Source: Torymus aiolomorphi
Taxonomy: Eukaryota; Arthropoda; Insecta; Hymenoptera; Torymidae
Direction of reading: 5' to 3'
Assembly: GCA_036365515.1 (NCBI GenBank)
Contig: CM070874.1
Location: forward strand, 243,542,430-243,606,429
Length of the DNA: 64,000 nucleotides
The notes beneath the pieces were generated by a model, which was not told the origin of the DNA, made no database searches, and was given only the letters and a program-made list of their open reading frames with translations. Position numbers and translations under genes: made by a program. Shown here piece by piece: positions 34,093 to 46,345 of this stretch. Each line of letters opens with the position of its first letter. Positions within the stretch are counted from its first letter, which is position 1.

Positions 34093-34980
34093 TTTCTAAA
34101 AAAGCCGGGGTTAATTAACAATTATACTCATTTGTTACGTCTAAAAGACAATACACCATTTTTTTCAAAACCATACCCGGTACCAATTCATTACAGACAA
34201 CGTAGAAAAAGAAATTAACAAAATGTTGAAATTAGGTATCATTAGACCTTCTCAGAGTAATTATATAAGCCCGATGTTAGTCGTTCCAAAGAAAAAGGAC
34301 GATATACGACTGGTTTTAGACGATCGCAAATTAAATGATAATGTTATGGATGATTATGAATCTCCATCTTCGGTAGAGGAAATTTTACTTAGGTGCACTA
34401 AAAACCTTTTATGTCAAGCTTAGATTTAACAAGCAGTTATTGGCAAATCGATTTATCAGAAAAAAGTAAACAATATAACGCATTTATAATTTTAAATCGT
34501 GCGATGGAATTTAATGTGACAAATCTAAAAGGAATTAGATCATTTTTAGATTTCGTAAATTTTTACACTAGACTTGTAAATAATTACGCTAAATTAACGA
34601 TTACTTGGTTAAAATTAATAAGAAAACATGTCAGATTTAAATGGCAAGAATATAATTCACCGATGATATTCCTTATGAGAGAAGACTGTTCTTAGCTAGA
34701 GAAAGGATGCACGGGCGAGTACAAAAAAGGGCAAATAAAAAGAATAAAAATAGAATTCATAAAGAGTATGAGATAGGAGAAAAAATTTTTTTAAAATCTT
34801 TGAATGACTCGAGCTCGGAAAAAGAGCAAGTGCATAAATTTTTCGATGTAAATGAAGGTCTATACGTAATAAAGAAAAAGATTGCGGAAGACACTTATAT
34901 CATTATAAGTAACGAGGGAAAGGAAAAAATTCAATTCCATATGAAAAATTTTAAACCTTATTTCGAAAAGAAATTGTAAT
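34093..34980 (+). pseudogene. pol: gypsy-2 pol remnants (RT fragments, integrase tail)
   Basis: Three pieces in different frames. 34223-34423 carries the RT segment with LKLGIIRPSQS and LVVPKKKDDIRLVLDDRKLN. 34411-34695 has SSLDLTSSYWQI, then jumps straight to the post-catalytic LKGIRSFLDFVNFYTRLV region, so the YxDD block is deleted. 34707-34979 has the integrase C-terminal YEIGEKIFLKSL...NFKPYF type sequence. RNase H and the integrase core are gone. The upstream end of RT lies on the other side of the mariner (about 32690-32803). The element is non-functional. Confidence 0.75.
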
Positions 34981-35617
34981 TGAAATGTTAATGTAATGAA
35001 GTATTGTAATTTAAAAATAAGAAATGTTTAAAATCAATAAAGAAAATATAGAATCCAAGCTCGCACTAAAATGTAAAAGTTGAAATGTACAAGGACGAGG
35101 TGACGAAGACAGGAAATATTATGAAAGAAAGGTGAAAAGGTTACAAAAGTAAACAGAGTTAAGAGACGCGAGGGCACGCACACATACACATACACACACA
35201 TAGACACACACACACAAAAATAAGTACAATCACTCTAAATATATCAGTCATAAAACCTTTGACACCTACACTGAAAAACTTTCCGAGTAGGTTCTAACCT
35301 TCACACCAAGCAACAGTAGCGCCACCATTCGGCGTGGTCAGTACTCTGAAGCGAGTAACAGCTGCGCGTTTTCGGCGCGCTCCGTACTCTTTCCCGAGAG
35401 GTTAGGTCACGCGCACACAGATCAGCGCAGTGGCTATACCGAATCTGAGTAACCACTAATCAGATAGGAGTAACTGTTACTTCAATGAGAAGTGTAGCGC
35501 CTGATCTCACGGTTCAGAGCTTCATCTAGACTTGAAGAGTATCAGCTACTCCGAAAGTCTCTCAGTGTGGAGATCAGTCGGCCAGTAGCGTTTAGGAAAA
35601 GCACATTGAGAGCACGG

Positions 35618-36019
35618 ATGAGAAAAATGGCAACGCGAAGAAGTAGCAATATGACACAAACATGCACGAGCTTGAGGCAAAGATGTGACAATTCATCGCA
35701 GACTGGGTCCACTCCAGTAGAAGCCACGGTAGTGACGAAAAAACGGTCGAACATACGAGAGGAACAAGACAAAATCGTTGTCCCATTCGTCACCCCGTTC
35801 AGGCCAGATAATTTCGGCTGGTGGGAGGAGGGCATAAGTACCCAAACGGATCCGCTGATGGGACAGAAGTCCAAGTCAACTCAGACGCCGATGCCGAAAA
35901 ATGAAAATAAAATGACTAGGGTGAGGGCGACAAATAAAAAAATGAAGGCGCGGAAAAGGCATTCGTCTGAATCTCCAAAGTGTCAAGGTAACACACACAT
36001 AGAAACACACAAACAGTAA
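35618..36019 (+). CDS. Unrecognised ORF in the gypsy-2 3' region
   Basis: A 133-residue frame starting at ATG 35618, Lys/Arg/Thr/Ser-rich, with two TQT-containing segments (STQTDPL and STQTPMP). No family is recognised. The position between integrase and the 3' LTR parallels the extra ORF of gypsy-1 but the sequences look unrelated. A TQT repeat of this kind is the consensus for dynein light-chain LC8 binding, which is only suggestive. It could be a chance frame. Confidence 0.3.
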   Translation: MRKMATRRSSNMTQTCTSLRQRCDNSSQTGSTPVEATVVTKKRSNIREEQDKIVVPFVTPFRPDNFGWWEEGISTQTDPLMGQKSKSTQTPMPKNENKMTRVRATNKKMKARKRHSSESPKCQGNTHIETHKQ

Positions 36020-36257
36020 CAAAGATAAAAAATTGTAAAATGAAGCAATCCTAGTCTAAATTTTCTTTTTGTTCTTTAATTTTGTTTCATGACCTAGAGC
36101 CAAAAAGAAAAAAATTACGCAGGCATCCTAACCGGGATGATTTGGAAGACAATGCAGAATTGCGAGAATGGCTAAGAAATGCTGAAAATAAAAATAATAA
36201 TAATAGGAAAAAATGAAGTTTAATTACAGATTATTCAAGTATCTTCCTCATTTCACC

Positions 36258-36258
<1 letters not shown>

Positions 36259-36306
<48 letters not shown>
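36259..36306. repeat. Poly-A run of about 48 bases
   Basis: An uninterrupted A tract in the 3' region of gypsy-2. It may mark the tail of a retroposed sequence or simple expansion. No target duplication is evident. Confidence 0.7.
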
Positions 36307-36307
<1 letters not shown>

Positions 36308-36564
36308 CCGCTCAAAACTGTAAATAAAAATAAGAATAATATGAATAAGATAGAAAAAATGTAAATTTTTTAAAGTAAAGTTTGCTCAAATAAGGGTGCA
36401 AAGTTGAAATCTAACAATTAATTATTTAATGTTACATTGGATTATGTAGCTTAACGTAAAATAGACTAGTATTATAGTACGTGGTATACAAATTTAAGCT
36501 CAGCTGGACTTTACCGAATCGAACAAAATTTCTGACTTCATTCAATTTTGTTCAAGGTGGGCAA

Positions 36565-37603
<1,039 letters not shown>

Positions 37604-37620
<17 letters not shown>

Positions 37621-38060
37621 TTTACGCTAACAATTTTGATTTAAAAATCTTTTGTTGTATTTTATTTTTATTATTTTATGTATAAACTGAAACTTAAATA
37701 AATTTCGTATACCGATTTCATTTAGCTATTGATTTAGATCTCTTATAATATCGTTTAAACAATTTCCCATTTATTTTATACTATTATTGCGTATATTTTA
37801 TATTGTGAAATTTGTTTTTTGAAAATATAAGAGCATAATCACTTTAAAAATTTTGATTAAAAAATTTTTTTCTATGATTTTATTTGTATTTTTATATGAA
37901 TCAAATCGAAACTTAATTAAATTTTATATACAATTTTCATTTAGCTAATTATTAAAATCTCTTATCATTCAAATAATTTCTCCTTTATTTTATACTTTTA
38001 TTGCGTATATTTTATATTGAGAAATTTGGTTTTTGAATATATATGAACATATTTTTTAAT
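37604..38060. repeat. Diverged tandem repeat, period about 215 bp
   Basis: Copies begin GAATATATAAGAG (37604), GAAAATATAAGAG (37821) and GAATATATATGAA (38035). They share TTTCATTTAGCTA, TTTTATACT and TTGCGTATATTTTATATTG at matching offsets. About two copies plus a short third start, AT-rich, non-coding. Confidence 0.75.
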
Positions 38061-38089
38061 AAATTTACTTATATAACTAATTGTTTTTT

Positions 38090-39918
38090 TCAATTATCAA
38101 GAATTTCTTCCCAAACAATATTTTCAATTTCTAATGAATTTTCTAAATTATTTTGTATATATATATATATGTTATCTGGATTTCTACATCGTGATAAAGC
38201 AACATATAATTGACCGTGTGAGAATAATTGCCTTTTGATGTATAACCCTACATAATCAAAACTTTGTCCCTCAGATTTATTAATGGTCATGCAAAATGCT
38301 AATGTTAATGGAAACTGTTTTCTATAAAGAATAAACGGTAATGAAGAAGATTCTCCTGTATTTAATGTAATTCTTAGAATAAAAAATCTGTTACCTGCTT
38401 TTTCTCCTGTTAATATTTCTGCTTCAATATTATATCTAAATAATTTGGTTATTTTAAGTCTAGTACCGTTACACAAACCTTCGTGTATACTCAAATTTCT
38501 AATTAACATAACAATAGCATTAACTTTTAAATCTAATTTATGAGGTGGCAAACCTTCATAAATATTGTTTAATGTTTCTATTGGAAAAAGTAGATGAATG
38601 TTGTCATCACTTTGATCAACACCTTTATGAGTCACATAATCTGTACTATAATAAGTCTTCTTATCACCACTTAATAACATTAAAATTTTTTTATTCAAAA
38701 ATTTAATGTCTTCATTATGAGGTGCTAAAATAACACGATCATAATCATTTATTTTATTAATATTTTTATAAATTTGTAAGCAAACATCGTTAGTTCTCCT
38801 ATTATTAGGTATTATAAACGGATTTATATTACCATCTCCAATTTGTAATAATAATTTTAAGAATTCATTATTATGAGAACGAATATTGTGTTTTAATTTG
38901 AAAATTTTAAATAAATGCCAAAGTTCAGAATATTTAATAGTGTCTTCAATTATAGCACTTCTAAATCCGTTTTTTGAAACTCCGTGCGAGAAATTCGATT
39001 TCTCGCACGCTGCGTTAAACGATGCGTGCAAAAATCTCACTTCTCGCACGTCGTGTCAAAAAATACGGTTCGACACTTGTGTGAGAAGTTGATTTTCTCC
39101 TCGTGTGACCTTTTCACCCTCGCTTCGCTCGGGTGCAAACAGTCACACGAGGGGAAAATCAAATCCTCGCACTAGTATCGAAATGTACTATTTCATTACT
39201 GAGAGTATTTGTCGAAAATCACCTCCTAAAATTATTAATTTTCCCCCAAAAGGTAAATCGTTTGTACATAAATCTCTTAAAGTTCTGTCAATACTTTCTA
39301 AAGCTTTTTTGGGTATCATAGATGCTTCATCCCAGATTATGACTTCTGTTTCTCTTAATTTCTTTTTATCTGATTCTAATTTTAAAAAAGAATTTTCAAT
39401 ACTATTTAAATCTAATGGTAATGTAAAGGTTCTATGAGTAGTCATTCCTTTGGGTAATAGAATAGACGCTTTACCGGTCCAAGCCATTGATATAATATTT
39501 TTTCCTTTTGATAGAAAATAATAAATTAAAGTTTTATATAAAAATGTTTTACTCGAACCTCCAGGACCGTCTATAAAATTTATTTTATTAAATTTTGTGT
39601 AAGTTGTTTGAAAATAAATTTTTGATCTTCATTTAATTTTGTAAACATATCTTCGAATATTTCCTTACTAATTGAAATGATTTTACTATCGTATTTTATG
39701 TCATTTATGATGGGATCAGGTTCAGGTAATCCAAAATCTGTACAAGATAAATCTTCCAACAATAATAATTTATTTATATGATCTAAAGCTAAGTTATGTT
39801 TATTTTCATGAAAATCTTCACGAAAGTATTTTTTAAAATTTTCCCAAATAATATTGTCTTGAATATTTTGTGTTAGTAGAAACGAAGTAAAAAATTTACG
39901 TAATTGAAAAGGTAACAT
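38090..39918 (-). pseudogene. Helitron-1 Pif1-type helicase region
   Basis: 5'-3' DNA helicase domain of the Rep-helicase protein, used in rolling-circle transposition. Walker A GPGGSSKT lies near 39545-39570 and the Walker B-type IWDEASMIPK near 39320. GGDFRQIL is at about 39200, and the C-terminal ALSRCRNPDNIY motif is near 38190. The frame breaks after 39580, around 39490-39580 and at an insertion between about 39186 and 38985. The same domain is much better preserved in Helitron-2. Confidence 0.82.
38985..39186. mobile_element. Hairpin-rich insertion inside the helicase
   Basis: Compared with Helitron-2, about 200 bp is inserted between the GDFRQIL segment and the NGFRSAI segment. It contains CGTGCGAGAAA...TTTCTCGCACG (perfect 11-bp stem near 38989-39015). 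It also has a nested hairpin around 39090-39165, with outer arms TGATTTTCTCCTCGTGTGAC / GTCACACGAGGGGAAAATCA and inner arms CACCC...GGGTG. It is likely a small foldback or MITE. Edges are approximate. Confidence 0.6.
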
Positions 39919-39951
39919 GATACGACATACTTCTTCAAAAATTTTTAAAGT

Positions 39952-41229
39952 TTATAAATCGTTTTCTATTGAATTCATTGCAGTCGCAGCTTCTTTATGA
40001 GTATTATACGTTACATTTTTATATGTACGTAAATCTTTAATGGAAGTAGCGCCTTTTATACGACTTAATATTAATTTTAAAGCGAATCTTTTAGAATCTT
40101 TTGGAGATACTATATTTAAACGTCCAATAGCATAATCTTTTTGTTCACTTTCACGTTTTACACAAACTTTTTTTGCGTTAAATATATAATAATGCGGTAT
40201 ATTAACGTATTTTATATTATTTGCAAATTTATCATTTTTATTCAAGTCAAACCACGCTGTTAAAGTTGTTTTCCAATTATCAAAAGCATCTATTTCATAA
40301 TTTTCTTCAAAAACAATTTTTTGTTTATTTTCTGTATGAACTGCTAAACGGATAACAGTATAACTCCTTCCACATAAGGGAAATTTTTGTAACCGCCATG
40401 CTGCTTCCATTGGGCTCAAGTACCGGCCATCAATATATTCAGTAAGTTCATCATATATTCCATTTCTTTTGTCATCATTTTTTTTAATGTACAAAAAGCT
40501 CTATCACTACCTTTATGTATATAATCAAAAATATATTTGATGCTTTGAATTGAAGCACAATATTCAACATTAATATGACATTTATATTTTTCTAATAAAA
40601 ATTTATTGTAAGGAACTACCATTGAATTATCTACTGGAATAATTTTTTTATCTTTTAAGTAGATATGTGTAATTATCAGAAGAATTATTTGTTCGTTTAT
40701 ATTGAGGATAACCATTTTTTTTAAATGTTGTTGACGATTGAAAAGGTTTAGGAAAATTTGTTTTACAAATGTCTTTACATTTATCGTAACACGGAGAATT
40801 TTCTCTATGTGGTCCATGTAACATATGTTTTATAACTAATTTTTGTAATTTTTTATCATTATTAGAAGGTATCTCAGCAGAAATGTATTTATTAATAGCT
40901 TCTGGTGTCATTAATTTATTTTTATGATCTAATGTTACTACAAGATGTGCATGCGGTAATCCTCTTTTCTGAAATTCAATAGTATACACATAAGCTAAAG
41001 CATTTCCAAAAATTTTATGGTTTGCTATATCATTAAGTAAACACTTAAATTTTGTATAAAATAATCTAACTGTAATATTTGGTATATCATTGGGCGTAGT
41101 TCCGATAGGAAATGTCGTTAATACATTTTTTAATTCTTTCCACTTAGGATTACACGTCATAGTTATAAATAAATCAGGTCGACCAATATTTCTTACTATT
41201 GCCATTGCATCTTGATAATGTTGCTGCAT
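39952..41229 (-). pseudogene. Helitron-1 Rep (HUH endonuclease) region
   Basis: Frames 41229-40648, 40817-40416 and 40494-39952 carry the rolling-circle initiator domain. RPDLFITMTCNPKW sits near 41180 and the HUH motif in FQKRGLPHAHLVV near 40960. A KYIFDYIHKG segment near 40540 is where the catalytic tyrosines lie in Helitron Rep. The last frame leads into the helicase linker. At least two frameshifts. Confidence 0.8.
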
Positions 41230-41291
41230 ATATCTAGGAATACCTATATAAGTTGCTGGTAGTACAAAAATATATCCTAGTCTTTCTTTTT

Positions 41292-41963
41292 TTAAAAATT
41301 TTCTGATATATTTAATGCACTATTTATAAAATGATCCCTGAAACCTTGATAACATTCAGTACATAATTTTTTTTGTTTCTGCCTAATATAATTCATTCTA
41401 TTGTTTTCTATCATAATATAGGCATGTAAAAAGAATTGTTGGGTTAGTCTCCCTCCAAATAAATGTGGATTGAAATTTTCTGAATTTGGTCTGTAAGCTA
41501 ATCTATAAGAATAGTGCTGTAATATTATTAGAAGGTTTTCTTTTGAATCATATGGTTTTTTTAGTATAACCAATACTCCAGCCTAAATCTCCTGAAGGAA
41601 AAAATAATGGAAATACCATTGGGTCAACATGATGTGATAATTTACTTAAATATGTGTATTCTTTTTCATTAGAACTATTTCTCGGATAAACGCATAGATC
41701 ACAATAATGAGGGATTCCTGATTTGGAAATAATTATAGTTGTACATTCCGACGTTAATGGTTTAGTATAATTATGTTTTTGATTATTATTCTTACGAACA
41801 AAATATAATTTATAATTTGAAAGTTTCTCTGTATTAGTTATTTCGTGTAAATATTTATACTGTTTAGCATAAGGATTACTGTTTAAAACTTCAGTCAATA
41901 ATTTTAAATGTTCTTGAGTTAAATCTTTATGACTCTTTATTTTCATTTCAATTGCAGTATTGT

Positions 41964-42059
<96 letters not shown>

Positions 42060-42440
42060 GACCACACGAAGGTTCTGCATTTTTTTTTTTTGTAATAAAG
42101 TATTTGGCGTTATATCACAAACTTGTCTTTGAATTTTTCAATTATAAATAGCTTTTTCTTTTCGTATTTTACGTTTGCACTAAATATAGCAAAGCAAAAT
42201 AAGTTATTATAACATCTGATTAAAGTTCGAAAATTATTATCATATAATAATAGATTCTTTAGTGTTTTATTATATATACTTAGCGGAGACAAAATTATTT
42301 TACCCTTACTACAACAAATTGATTTATTATTTTCTTCTTTCCAATATACTGCCGAAAAAAATTTACAAACATAACTCGAATTACCAAAATATGATTCATA
42401 CTCTAAATTTTTATTTTTACTACATTTCTGTTTATTTACT
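41292..42440 (-). pseudogene. Helitron-1 N-terminal region with zinc-finger remnant
   Basis: From about 42440 downwards the minus strand reads a finger of the C-x2-C...CC type (VCKFFSAVYW then ICCSKGKI; the second Cys of the first pair is Phe). Then come LSPLSIYN and the Helitron N domain frames 41946-41548 and 41573-41292 (LCVYPRNSS, HHVDPMVFPLFFPSGDLGW, NPHLFGGRLTQQ). The long TA run at 41971-42055 splits it. Confidence 0.7.
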
Positions 42441-42965
42441 TTTAACGTAGAAAAGGATGATGACGCGAGATGTTCGAGGATGAGCTCGGCAATGCCTCTC
42501 CTACACTATATGTATATAAGAGAAAGAGAGAGAAGAAGAGAGAGATAGAGAGAGGGTGAGAGAAAGAACTAACGAAGGCACTCAATCCGTCTCTCGCCGT
42601 TTTCTCATGCTCTGTTTGCAGTTGCTGCACTTTCCTTTGGGAAGAAAAAATACGGACAACGTTCGACTTGTAATTGAACTGTCAAATGAATGCGCATACG
42701 CCGCGCTGCGCTCGCGTGAGTTTGGTGTTATCCTTGATTTGAATAATTAAGAAGTTTCCTTTCAAAAAATTGCTCTGTAATTAATTGGTCTCGTTAATTG
42801 CGGAGAAAAGGCGCGCATTATAATAAATGCGCGAACGCGCTTCTTGCGCTGATGGCAGGAGGGTGGCATAGTTTGTTTTCAGAAAGCAGCCTGTTATTTA
42901 TGTATCGAGGTGAAGAACTGACAACGGAGCGATGCAAAAGTGTCTTCTGCATTACAGATAGTTGT
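42441..42965. other. Non-coding spacer with GA-rich tract
   Basis: An AG-rich tract at about 42520-42575, otherwise unremarkable sequence between the two Helitron-like elements. No gene is seen. Confidence 0.5.
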
Positions 42966-43285
42966 CATTAGAGGGACAATGCGGAGGGACAATGCGGTGG
43001 CACGCGGAGGGACGCGAAGGGACGCGGAGGGATGCGGAGGGCCAAGACCCTTTTTGCGGAGGGACGTGGAGGGACGCGGAGGGATGCGGAGGACGCGGAG
43101 GGACGTGGAGGGTCGCGGAGGGATGCGGAGGGACGCGAAGGGATGCGGAGGGACATGCGGAGGGACATGCGGAGGGACAAGTCAGACCCCAAATAACGCA
43201 AAAAACAGTGAATTTTACGTTATTTTCTGGAGGGCACTTTGTGGAGGGCACTTTGCGGAGGAACGCGGAGGGACGCGGAGGGTTA
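42966..43285. repeat. GC-rich minisatellite (GCGGAGGGAC-type units)
   Basis: Tandem units of about 10-16 bp built on GCGGAGGGACG/GCGGAGGGATG, with one unrelated ~60-bp gap near 43180-43240. All frames translate to Gly/Arg-rich repeats on one strand and Pro/Ser/Arg-rich on the other, with no sign of selection. Just left of the Helitron-2 terminus. Confidence 0.85.
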
Positions 43286-43334
43286 ACGACTCAATTCAGC
43301 TTACAACTATACAGTATAGAAAGATATATATATA

Positions 43335-43370
43335 CTAGGGGGGCTTCGCCCCTGCGCGCTTCGCGTGCCA
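43335..43370 (-). other. Putative Helitron-2 3' terminus: two hairpins and CTAG/T
   Basis: On the minus strand a GCGCGAAG-type hairpin (43354-43368) and GGGGC-GAA-GCCCC (43340-43352) are followed by CTAG, then T at 43334. Helitron 3' ends typically have a hairpin shortly before CTRR and insert next to T. The match supports the end call, but it needs other copies to confirm. Confidence 0.6.
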
Positions 43371-44800
43371 AACCCCCAACTTTTAATATTACGTTACATT
43401 TTAAAAAAATAATAAGTTTAAAAAAAAAATAAAAATTATTGTATTTGAGAAGTCGCATTAGTGAAAAGTAAAATGCTACTGTATATTAGTAATAAGTAAC
43501 TGTATAAACATCACTAAAACTAATTTCTTATTCTTATATATCTATAGCTAATCTTCAAAAGTGCTAAAATTTTAATATTGTTTTGTATCTTTTCCACACC
43601 ACCCATTAGGTCGATAGATAGGCGCGATTTTTTTGTAGAGGTATCCCATTCTGTAATAAATTTTAATTTATGTTCTAATTAGATTTATTTATTAATTATT
43701 TAAAAAAAATTTATTACAGAAAGGCCTAATCCCCTGTTAAACCCTTTGAATTTGAGAATCATATAAAGGAATAGTAAATAAGTAAATTGGCAATACGATT
43801 TATTACAGAAAGACCTAATTGCCTATAAAATAAATACTTTGTATTTGAAAATAATTTAAATAAATAATGCACGGTACAAAGGAGGTTAATTTTGCTACAC
43901 GTTAAAAAAGGAGTCAACTTGACTCTGTTTTAAAGAAGGGGTCGACTTGTTTGCGCGGTAAAAAAGAGAGTTAACCTTTTTTTATTATTCAACTAATTTT
44001 ATATTCCTTTTTCCGAGCATTTGAGCTAACTTCCTTCTTAATGTGCAATCTGCGCGTTTCAGAATTCTAATGAAGAAAGCGTATTTTGAACATAAAAATG
44101 GGGTTATTTGGACATTCGATTCACAAATTAGGACTTTCTAAAGTGTATACTTACATGAAATTTTCTTGGTAAAAATTCTACAATGAAATTTTTTTAACGA
44201 AATATCTCAAATCAAGTATTATTTAAGCAAAATACTGAATAACAATATTTGGAAAAGATAATATTACTTAAGGTAGAATATTCTTTCGGTATATAAGATC
44301 CTTTTTCCTCATTATCGACGAATGTAATTTTTGCATCATTAAATATTTTTCTGAATATTTTTATTCAGAATTTCACATGAAGGAAACTTTATTCGAGATA
44401 TTGTATTAAAAAAAATTCTAGAAAAATTGTAGAACCTTTGTAAAAAATCGTCATTTGAGAATACACATGAAGTAGTCCTATTTTATTTATCGAATTCCCA
44501 AATAACCGTATTTTCATATTTATTTTAAAAAAGCACTTCGTACGAATTTTAAAATAATTTTTTTTGTCGATTTCAAATGATGATTTCGTCATACTGAAAT
44601 GACGTATTTCGGGAAAAAAGATATGTAAAGAAGCTACTTAAATTAATTTGATAACGAATCATAAAAATTATGATTATGTAGTATATTCTTAAAATCTGGA
44701 ATAAAAATGTAGAATATTTAATGAATCCAATTTAATTAATTATAACGAAATACTTAGCTTTGTTTTATCTGAATCGGTATCCTTTTTCGTTTTGCTATAC
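43371..44800. other. AT-rich non-coding interior of Helitron-2
   Basis: A ~85-110 bp partial duplication is visible around ATTACAGAAAGGCCTAAT (43716) and ATTACAGAAAGACCTAAT (43802). No gene is seen. Confidence 0.5.
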
Positions 44801-45904
44801 TCAGTCCCGTTTCAAGATCTCTCCTCCCAATATTAATTCAGTCATTTGTAATTTTTCTTCATTTAGTATTTCAATATAGGTTAAATTTTGGATTTCTAAA
44901 TAGATGTGTCCGTTTTCTGTAAAATAATAAATATATAATAATTTTACAATGAATGTAATTTAAGTACTGTAATTTAAGGTATTAATTGAAACATTTTTTT
45001 ACCTTCTATATATATATATTTCCCCTATTATTCTCAATTTTGATCCTTGTGTAAATTTGTCTCGTTCTCCACTACCATTTACAACAACTATTTCTAATTT
45101 ATGGGTTTTATCTATGCTAGCACCAAATAATTTACTTAAATTTGTATTCGAAATAACAAATTCACTCATTAAATATCCTTCAGTTTCTGTAATCGTAATT
45201 AAGCATGTTATATTCTTAATTAATTTCTAATATACATACATATGTAATAAATATTACTAATAAGTCCATTTGATTGTTTCACTTCTTTAAAATTTTTAAT
45301 TTTTAAGGATGTAATGTCTTCGCGATTCTCCGATGCATCGCGATTTACTAACGTAGTAATTTTGGAATAATTTTTCAAGTGAAATTCATATTCCATATTG
45401 TCGCTATTAAAATTAGAACTTTCTTTGGAAACTACTGTTTGTAATAGAACGATCTAGAAATAATGTTAATTAATAATATTTGTTATATTATTTCTATGAA
45501 ATTATATTAAAATTACCTCATTACACTTGATTTTATCTTCAAATATTTCGATATCCTTATTCCATATATTACATTCAATTTTGCATCCGTCATTATTGTT
45601 TAAAATAAATTTAAATATTTCATAGGGTTTTCCGGTAGCCTTAGAAATTATAGTACGTGGATTTTCTATTGCTTCAATATATCCAATAACCATGCTTTAA
45701 AAAAAAAAAATTTAATAAATATTTTTTCAAAGTTTATTAAAGTTATTAATTTTTTAAGAATAGAATTTAAATAATTTACACATTCTTGTCATCAATATGA
45801 ATTTTATTTTTCAAAAAATCAGATGGTGTGTACGTATATGAAATTTTTGATTTTTTCTTTTCTGGTGTTTCATCAATACTATTTGATTTTTGGCGTTTCG
45901 ACAT
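44801..45904 (-). CDS. RPA-like OB-fold protein, five exons
   Basis: Minus-strand exons 45904-45780, 45694-45517, 45453-45258, 45186-45003 and 44916-44801. All introns are GT-AG and 62-86 bp long, and phases agree across the first three junctions. Exon 1 is basic (MSKRQKSNSIDETPEKKKSK). Exons 2-4 hold an OB-fold of the RPA70 DNA-binding type (VIGYIEAIENPR, FILNNNDGCKIECNIWN, then KLRIIGEIYI). The expected role is binding single-stranded DNA during rolling-circle transposition. At the last junction the exon 5 reading that looks genuine (ENGHIYLEIQ...) is off by one base, probably because of a TA run at the end of exon 4. This copy may be damaged there. Confidence 0.65.
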
Positions 45905-46345
45905 TTTGGTATCTGTAAAAGATATTAATTTTATATGTTTTTTATATTAATGGATTTCGAATATTCATTGTCATATTGAAATTGTATAACATAACGTTTT
46001 ATAAAGAAGAAATTAAAAATATTCAAAATTTTAATAATCGTTCGATTCTTTTAATTTATAATTCTGTCACTGATAGAACTCATTCATTTATACATAAAAG
46101 AGTAGTGGTAGTAGTATAGTTACATGACAAAAATTAACTGAAAAGTTATTTTTGACGGCCGTTCCTAAATTGTCGGAGTGTTCCACAGATATTGAATGGT
46201 TATAGTATATCCACGATGTGTATATGACGACGATTGGCAAAAAGGCAATTGATGTCGGTGGCCGTGGCTAAATCGACTTGTGAACTGGTGTATTCGTTTT
46301 TAGTTTAAATCTCTTTATTTTATACTTCGAAAAAATCGTTATACA

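Larger units (their letters stand above)
38090..42440 (-). mobile_element. Helitron-like element 1, decayed
   Basis: A minus-strand series of frames covering, in order, a zinc-finger N-terminus, the Helitron N domain, the HUH Rep domain and a Pif1-type helicase, fragmented by many frameshifts. It is interrupted by a TA microsatellite (41971-42055) and a hairpin-rich insert (38985-39186). Termini were not identified. Confidence 0.8.

Noticed and set aside
42940..43432. Several Gly/Arg- and Pro/Ser-rich frames of 77-156 residues
   Set aside because: All are translations of the GCGGAGGGAC minisatellite in different frames.
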